A DNA stretch of 64,000 nucleotides, taken from the NCBI GenBank assembly GCA_037962975.1, contig CM075669.1, positions 83,558,001 through 83,622,000 of the forward strand, written 5' to 3'. Below are positions 57,515 to 64,000 of the stretch, in pieces (position 1 is the first letter of the stretch; each line of letters starts with the position of its first letter). The position numbers and the translations under genes are program-made. This DNA comes from Clitoria ternatea. Its lineage: Eukaryota > Streptophyta > Magnoliopsida > Fabales > Fabaceae. The notes under the pieces were generated by a model. It was not told the DNA's origin and made no database searches. It saw only the letters and a program-made list of their open reading frames with translations.

Positions 57515-57715
57515 TATGCGTTGCTGCATGGTTCGCCTAAGCGAATCCCCCTTTCTTCCGCTGTCAGCTCCTCTGAATCGGCTTTCTCACTCTTGTTCTT
57601 CTTCTCCTCTCATTTCTTGTGCCAAGGCATTCTGACCTTCTTTTTTTTATTGTGAAAAGAAAATTTTTTTTCCTCTATTTTTCCGTCTATGATTCATTTA
57701 CATTAGGGTGTTACA
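57515..57715 (+). repeat. F: 5' LTR, right part
   Basis: The last 201 bp of F's 5' LTR after G, including CGCCTAAGCGAA and ending TAGGGTGTTACA, the same end as D's LTR. Confidence 0.9.
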
Positions 57716-57718
57716 TTT

Positions 57719-57730
57719 TGGTATCAGAGT
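57719..57730 (+). other. F: primer binding site (tRNA-iMet)
   Basis: TGGTATCAGAGT, three bases after the LTR; the last C of the D site is T here. Confidence 0.85.
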
Positions 57731-57987
57731 AGACCGAAAGGTCCAAGGCCAAGGTATGCTTACCAAGTGTGAGCGGTTGTGTGCTTCTGACCGAGTGGTC
57801 ATCCTGATTGTGATGTTAGTTGAACCTGATTGATATTGACTTGTGGATAGGAGGTTGTTCCCCTCCTGGTCCAATTGATTGTGTAGCATATAGAAATAGT
57901 ATGATGTGCTAAGTTACTGAACATTAGGCTGAAATCCGATCGACTTGGTATACTTATCCTTGAAGGGTGTTAATTTCAGGATAAGGA

Positions 57988-58941
57988 ATGACGCATCATC
58001 AAAGCATGGAGGCTATAGCCACAGCATTCCAACGCTTTGCAGACGTGTTTGAGAGGTAGGGCCAGCCTCGAGCTGAGGAGGGCCAAGTGCTGGACCGCTT
58101 CCTGAAGAGGAAGCCGAGTGAATTTCTAGGAGGACGGAATCCTGAAGCAGCGTTTAAGTGGACTCAGGAGCTGGAAAGAATTTTTGGGGGTCTTCGCTGT
58201 ACCGAGGCCCAGAAGGTAGAGTGTGCAGTGTACATGCTATGAGACGAGGCAGAAAACTGGTGGAAGATAGCCAGAAACCGATTCCCTGATGATGATGCTC
58301 AGCTGACATGGAACGACTTCAAGACCTGCTTCTTGGAGAAGTACTTCCCCGACACAGTAAGGAGTCGGAAGGAGTTGGAGTTTATGGAGTTGAAACAAGG
58401 CTCCATGACGGTGGAGGAGTATGCGACCAGATTCGAAGAGTTGTGTCTATTCTACCTACCTTTCCAACAACCTGGGACGGAGAGTTCCAAGTGCCTTAAA
58501 TTTGAGAATGGATTAAGATCTGATATTAAGAGAGCTTGTAGATACCAAGAGATACGGAGTTTTCCTACATTGGTAAATAAATGTAGGATATATGAGGAGG
58601 ATGACAGGGCCCATTCGGGCCAGAGCAGCAGAGCTAACCATTCTTTGAGGCCCCAGCAGTCCCGCTTTAAAAGGCCAAACAACATTGGTAAAAACAAATC
58701 TTTTTCCAGATTTGAGGGACGGAATCAGTCTGAAAGACGACCAGTGGTAGGAGACGGAAAATGTTTCAAGTGTGGAGGAAATCATTATGCCCGAGACTGC
58801 AACAACAATGGTGAAATGGTGTGCTTCCATTGCAATAAAAGAGGACACATTCTCCCCGATTGCCCCCAACTCCGTCAAGCAAGCACCAGCGTACGTCCAG
58901 GAGGTTTCCAAGGGAGAAACCGGGTGAATGATAACCAATGA
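57988..58941 (+). pseudogene. gag: F: gag
   Basis: ATG at 57988, in the same frame as the rest of pol. Stops occur at 58057-58059 (TAG), 58240-58242 (TGA) and 58939-58941 (TGA), each explained by a C-to-T change of CAG or CGA. It shows the core AENWWKIARNRF and EYATRFEELCLFY. Both zinc knuckles are intact: CFKCGGNHYARDC and CFHCNKRGHILPDC. Confidence 0.9.
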
Positions 58942-59391
58942 CCGGGCGGCAGAGGCAACAGAGCCAGGGGAAACATAATGCTTGCTTCAAATAACCGAGA
59001 GAAGAATACCGACCAACCAGCAGTGGGGAAAGTCTACGCCGTCAACGCAGAGGAGGCTGCACAAGCAAATGACCTGGTACAATGTAAGTGCTCACTCGGT
59101 AGACATACACTTAATGTTGTTTTCGATTCGGGAGCCACCCATTCTTTTATAGCTGATGAGTGTGTAAAGCGTTTAAAGTTACCGACTGTGTTTATGGATC
59201 GGACTTTGGAAGTGGCCAATCTGACTGGCCCTAAAGTGTTGACATCATCAGTATGTAAGGATATGACATTTGTGTTGTGTGATCAGAGATTCACTTTCGA
59301 TTTAGTGTGCATACCTTTAAAGGATCTTGATATTGTGCTCGGAATAGATTGGCTTTCAACCAACAAGGTGTTAGTGGATTGCAGAAACTGA
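58942..59391 (+). pseudogene. F: aspartic protease
   Basis: Open from 58942 to a TGA at 59389-59391. The active site is VVFDSGATHSFIADECVKRLKLP and the fold ends at IVLGIDWLS. It is joined in frame to gag upstream. The TGA after VDCRN is at the same codon as in D. Confidence 0.9.
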
Positions 59392-61080
59392 AGGATAATC
59401 TTCCCGAGGCAACGCAATGAGGACAACACAGCACAAGGTACAACCCAATTGTTTATGATGCTTTGTCTAACCGAGGGTGAGGGTAAAACCCGAGTGAACG
59501 AGCCAACTATCTGTGAATTCCCAGAGGTGTTTCCTGAAGACTTACCGAGTGTCCCTCCCAATAGAGAAGTCGAGTTCTCTATAGACCTGATCCCTGGAGC
59601 CGAGCCAGTCTCCAGTGCACCTTATAGAATGTCCCCAACTAAATTGGCCGAGCTGAAGAAGCAAGTAGATGAGTTACTTAGAAAACAATTCATTAGACTG
59701 AGTATATCACCTTGGGGCGCGCCTGTGCTGCTTGTTAAGAAGAATGATGGTAGCATGAGGCTTTGTATAGACTACTGACAGCTAAATAAACTCACGATTA
59801 AGAATCGGTACCCGTTGCCCAGAATTGATGACCTCATTGACCAACTGCGTGGAGCCTCAATTTTCTCAAAAATCGACCTACGATCGGGATACCACCAAAT
59901 CCGAGTGAAGGAGTCGGATATTCTAAAGACTGCCTTTAGGACTCGGTATGGTCACTACGAGTATGTAGTGATGTCATTTGGTGTGACAAACGCCCCTGCT
60001 GTCTTCATGAATTACATGAACAGCATATTCCACCCGTATTTAGACCAATTCGTAGTTGTTTTCATTGATGACATCCTAATTTACTCCAAGACTCCTGAGG
60101 AGCATGAAGAGCATCTCCGGGCGGTACTTCAAGTATTGAAGGAGAAGCAGTTGTTTGCAAAGTTTTCAAAATGCGATTTCTGGATGGATAAAATCCATTT
60201 CCTTGGACATGTGATTTCCGAGGAAGGTGTCTCGGTGGATCCTTCAAAGGTGGCAGCTGTAATGGCATGGGAGAGACCCAAGTCGGTCTCGGAGATAAGG
60301 AGCTTTATGGGCCTGGCAGGTTATTATAGAAGATTCATCGAAGGCTTTTCTAAGTTGGCCTCGCCACTGACTAAATTGACTCAGAAAAACATTCCCTTCG
60401 TATAGAGTCCCGAGTGCGAGAACAGCTTCCGAGAGCTGAAGGACAAGTTGACGACTGCTCCAGTACTGGCATTACCTGACTTGTGAGAGAACTTCATGGT
60501 TTACTGTGATGCATCAGGACTCGGATTAGGATGCGTGCTAATGCAGAAAGAGCGAGTGATAGCGTATGCCTCTCGGCAATTGAGACCTCACGAGTAACAT
60601 TATCCGACCCACGACTTGGAATTGGCAGCTGTGGTGTTCGCATTAAAAATCTGGAGGCATTATTTGTTTGGGTCCAGATTTGAAGTATATAGTGATCATA
60701 AGAGCCTCAGATACTTATTCGACCAGAAAGAGCTGAACATGAGGCAGAGGAGATGGATGGAATTTTTAAAAGATTATGATTTCGAGCTAAGGTACCACCC
60801 GGGTAAGGCAAACATTGTTGCCGACACGTTGAGTCGGAAATCCCTTCATGTAGCAGTGATGATGGTGAAGGAGGTAGAACTATTGGAACAGTTCCGAGAC
60901 ATGAACTTACATGTTGACATCCCCTCCTCTCGAAAAATGACGATCGGCACGCTGAGGATTGCCAATGAATTCTTGAAATTCGTGTACGAGCAACAGCAGT
61001 CAGATTCCTACTTGGCTGAGATGAAGGAGACTCAGGCTAAGAGTAAAGATTTGTCCTTGACCGAGGGATCCGATGGAATC
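59392..61080 (+). pseudogene. pol: F: reverse transcriptase and RNase H
   Basis: Same frame. Stops at 59776-59778 (TGA for CGA), 60403-60405 (TAG for TGG), 60484-60486 (TGA) and 60595-60597 (TAA). The catalytic FIDDILIYSK, FSKIDLRSGYHQ and the FMGLAGYYRRFIEGFSK connection are present. RNase H motifs YCDASG, MELAAVVF, YSDHKSL and VADTLSR are all visible. Confidence 0.92.
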
Positions 61081-62403
61081 TTCCGAGTAAGAAACAGAAT
61101 ATACGTACCGGGTGGAGGAGAATTGAGGGGAATGGTGCTTGATGAAGCCCATAAGAGCTTGCTAAGTATCCACCCGGGTGCCACGAAGATGTACCATGAC
61201 CTGAGAACCCAGTTCTGGTGGCCCGGATTAAAAAGGAACGTGGCAGAACATATGGCTCGGTGCATCACCTGTCAAAAGTCAAAAGTGGAGCACCAAAAGC
61301 CGTATGGTGCATTGCAACCCCTGGAAATTCCCGTGTGGAAATGGGACTCAATTGCCATGGACTTTATCATGGGATTGCCCAAAAACCGAGTGGGCCATGA
61401 TGCGATTTGGGTCATTGTTGACCGACTAACGAAGAGTGCACACTTCTTGCCTGTGAACATGAAGTACCCGATACATAGGTTAGCTCAGATTTATATTCAC
61501 GAAGTTGTCCGACTGCATGGTATACCGACTTCCATCGTATCAGATAGGGATCCTAGGTTCACGTCCCGGTTTTGGACCAGTCTGCACCAGGAAATGGGTA
61601 CGAAACTTTGGCTTAGTTCTGCTTACCACCCCCAATCTGATGGGCAATCCAGGCGAACAATCCAGAGCTTAGAGGACTTACTAAGGGCGTGTATGTTAGA
61701 GCACGGTGGGGACTGGGAGCAATACCTTCCCCTGATCGAGTTTACGTACAACAACAGCCATCACAATAGTATTGGCATGGCACCCTATGAAGCACTGTAT
61801 GGTCGAAGATGCCGAACCCCGCTTTGCTGGTCGGAAACGGGTGAGAGTCTGCTATTGGGACCAGAGATTGTGAGGCAAACTTCAGAGCAGATCCGGGTGA
61901 TAAGAGAAAAGATGAAGGCATCTTAAGATAGGCAAAAGAGCTATCATGACAAACACACCATACCATTGGAATTTTCAGTCGGAGACAAAGTATTTTTAAG
62001 GACTTCACCTAGTAAAGGAGTCGGGCGAGCCTTGAAAAGCAGAAAGTTGAGCCCTCGATACATTGGGCCTTATGAGGTGTTGAATTGAGTCGGCCCCATG
62101 GCATACCAAATAGCATTACCGACTCATTTATCTCAATTGCATGACGTGTTTCATGTGTCTTAACTAAGGAAGTACCTGCCAGATTCTACTCATACAATGC
62201 CTGATGATAAGGTGGAAATCAAGGAAGATCTGACCACTGCAACTATACCGATTAGGATCGCGGACCGATCGGTAAAGCGATTAAGGAGTAAGAATGTGCA
62301 ACTGGTTAAAGTGGAATGGCAGTAGGACGGGTATACCTCTTATACCTGGGAGCGCGAGGATGCCATGAGGCAGCAGTACCCCGAGTTGTTTGACCAAGGT
62401 GAG
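61081..62403 (+). pseudogene. pol: F: integrase with chromodomain-like C terminus
   Basis: Open until TAA 61924-61926: zinc finger end CITCQKSKVEHQ, WDSIAMDFIMGLP (first Asp intact), SDRDPRF (second Asp) and GQSRRT, where the catalytic Glu of GQSERT is Arg. Further stops at 62086, 62161 and 62323 lie in the GPYEV, FHVS and chromodomain-like parts. No frameshift occurs from 57988 to this point; near 62390 the frame differs from D by one base. Confidence 0.9.
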
Positions 62404-62412
62404 TTACCAACT

Positions 62413-62451
62413 GAATTTCGAGGACGAAATTCTTTTGAAGTAGGGGAGAAC
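62413..62451 (+). other. F: AGGA-loop hairpin and polypurine tract
   Basis: GAATTTCGAGGACGAAATTC at 62413-62432 is identical to D's hairpin. The tract GAAGTAGGGGAGAA ends at the 3' LTR and is interrupted by one T. Confidence 0.85.
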
Positions 62452-64000
62452 TGTAACATCCCAATTTTTAATAATGTACCGGGTGAATAAAACCATTAAA
62501 ATAATAATTCCAAAAAGGGGAGAATTTGTTTATTAATTGCCATTAACTTAAAAAGTGTACTGATTAAAAAGGATAATTGGCTTAGTGGGTGCTGATGGGA
62601 CTGGGTGACATGAGCAGGCTGCTCCTCATGTTTTCCCACCCCACCATTCCTTTCCTCATGCATGTGTTTATAAGTGGACAATGGCCTTCCTTGCCATTCG
62701 TTCTTCAGAATCCTCTGCGAGTTTCTTCTTCTTCCTTCTTCTTTTCTTCTCCTTCTCTGCCCTCTGTTCCATTCCCTGTTTCGAAAACCGAGTGACAGTG
62801 CTGCAGAGGAGTCAGAGCTCCCTCACACGAGTAGAAGACGAGCGTCAAAGCAGAAGCAGAAACAGCCCTGCACCACTCGTGGAGGGCAACAGCTTTCAAA
62901 TAAAGGCTAAGCGAGTGGAAGCGTTGAGTGAAGCAGCAAGGAAGAGAACCAACACCCAAGCAGAAAAGTCTCACAGAGTCTCGTAGTTGGTAGGGGGAGT
63001 ACCTTACATGTTAAATGCATGGGTTATGAACGGGTCTCGAGTGTTGATAATGATGGTTCTGTATCCTGTTGTATAATATGCTTGCATGTGGAGTAACCGA
63101 GTGTAAGATAAGTGAGAGTGAATGTTGCATGTTATTATCATCCTTGAAGATGCATGCGTTGCTTGAATTCAGATACCACAGAACCCGATTGCATGTTATG
63201 GTGTGTTGACTGGAATGCTTTGTTGAATTCGTTCATGTTCACATGTATGCATGCGTTGATTAAGTCTTGACACTGTTGTATACCGATTGCATAATATGTT
63301 GTGCTGATTGGAATGTTTGTTTGAACTTATTGATCTTCATATGGGTGCATGTGTTGAGTAAGTTCTGATACTGTTGTACACCGAGTGCATGTTATGCTGG
63401 AGTTCATCAGAATGCTGTTAGAAGCTTGATATTGATTGATATCGGTTGCATTGGACTCATATGTTACTAATAGAGCTATGATGATGATTGCATGGAAGCA
63501 TGTGTGTGTTAAATTAATACGTGGAATCCTGGAAATACGTATTACCGACTGCATGTGAAATATGTATAACTGAGTGAAGGTTATGTGCATGAATTCTATG
63601 TTGTGTGATGAATCCACGTGTGGCGCATGGGATGCTTTGTGCTGGGAGCACGTAGTGTGGGACACTACCATCGGTTATAAAGCGTGAGACACTATGAAAT
63701 CCTTGAGTGGGACTCAAAGTAGCCCTTGAGTGGGACTCGGGCTGCCTATGAACACCTTCGTTGGCGCTGAGAGCGTTGGTGTCACCTGTGGGCAAAACGG
63801 CCAAGCAGCTGGGAGCTGATTTGATAGGTGAGAGCTATGTATAAAAAGGCTGAGAGCCTACGTTGCAACGTCTAAACCGATACACACGAATGCGAAACCG
63901 AGTGAAATGCTATGTGCCCTTTTAACTGTTGATATTGTTTGGAATTGGTTATATTGCTACTGATGTTGTGTGGAATTAATTATGCTTGTGACGGTGTTAG
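62452..64000 (+). repeat. F: 3' LTR, cut by the window end
   Basis: Aligns with 47226-48780, roughly 3% different by eye. TATAAAAA is at 63840-63847. The rest lies outside the window, so F's right target duplication cannot be checked. Confidence 0.93.

Larger units (their letters stand above)
47226..64000 (+). mobile_element. Ty3/gypsy chromovirus (Tekay/Del-like) element F, runs off the window
   Basis: 5' LTR (split by G), iMet primer site, one long decayed gag-pol frame, hairpin, polypurine tract and the first 1549 bp of the 3' LTR. It is inserted in element H; TGATG (47221-47225) would be the left target duplication. It is related to D in coding sequence and in the first LTR bases (TGTAACATCCCAATTTT), while the rest of the LTR differs. 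Confidence 0.92.

Overview
This window is a nested stack of plant LTR retrotransposons. I see no host protein-coding gene, rRNA or tRNA gene in it. The tRNA-Asp and tRNA-iMet primer sites, Athila-type and chromodomain-bearing Ty3/gypsy elements, Sirevirus-like Ty1/copia elements and heavy C-to-T decay indicate a flowering plant, in a heterochromatic region. The style of the short LTR words (TAATCGATTA, CGCTTGAGCG) makes me guess a legume, with low to moderate confidence.

Left nest (1-44155). Element A, an Athila-type Ty3/gypsy copy on the minus strand, runs from its 5' LTR (42592-44155) leftwards and off the window edge. Element B, of the same family but on the plus strand (6494-40481), is inserted in A's protease coding region with a GTTGC target duplication. 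B holds gag, protease, reverse transcriptase/RNase H/integrase, then a second ORF in the env-like position (35964-37310). Between integrase and that ORF B is split by element D, a chromodomain Ty3/gypsy copy (14334-32642), and by a solo LTR of another family (33382-35448, GTAAC duplication). D's 5' LTR is itself split by element E (14877-23225, GGGGG duplication), a young gag-only copia element whose LTRs are both 1874 bp. By eye, LTR-pair divergence falls from B (about 5%) through D (2-3%) to E (below 1%), which agrees with the nesting order.

Right nest (44156-64000). A 252-bp remnant of an older Ty3/gypsy reverse transcriptase lies between A and a minus-strand copia element H (44408-47225). 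H is cut by element F, a second chromodomain-type copy (47226 to beyond the window end). F's 5' LTR is split by element G (50088-57509, GCGAG duplication), an Athila-related element that carries only gag and protease.

Almost all genes are broken. E gag is the only one with a full open frame, although it lacks a central part. A keeps a 660-codon RNase H/integrase frame, and D and F decay almost only by stop codons. The most interesting signals are non-coding: a hairpin with an AGGA loop just upstream of the polypurine tract in every Ty3/gypsy element whose 3' end is visible; a conserved TATA box plus a 151-bp intron-like segment upstream of the env-like ORF in both A and B; clusters of dyad-symmetric words in several unrelated LTR families; and many primer-site-like words across E's non-coding interior.
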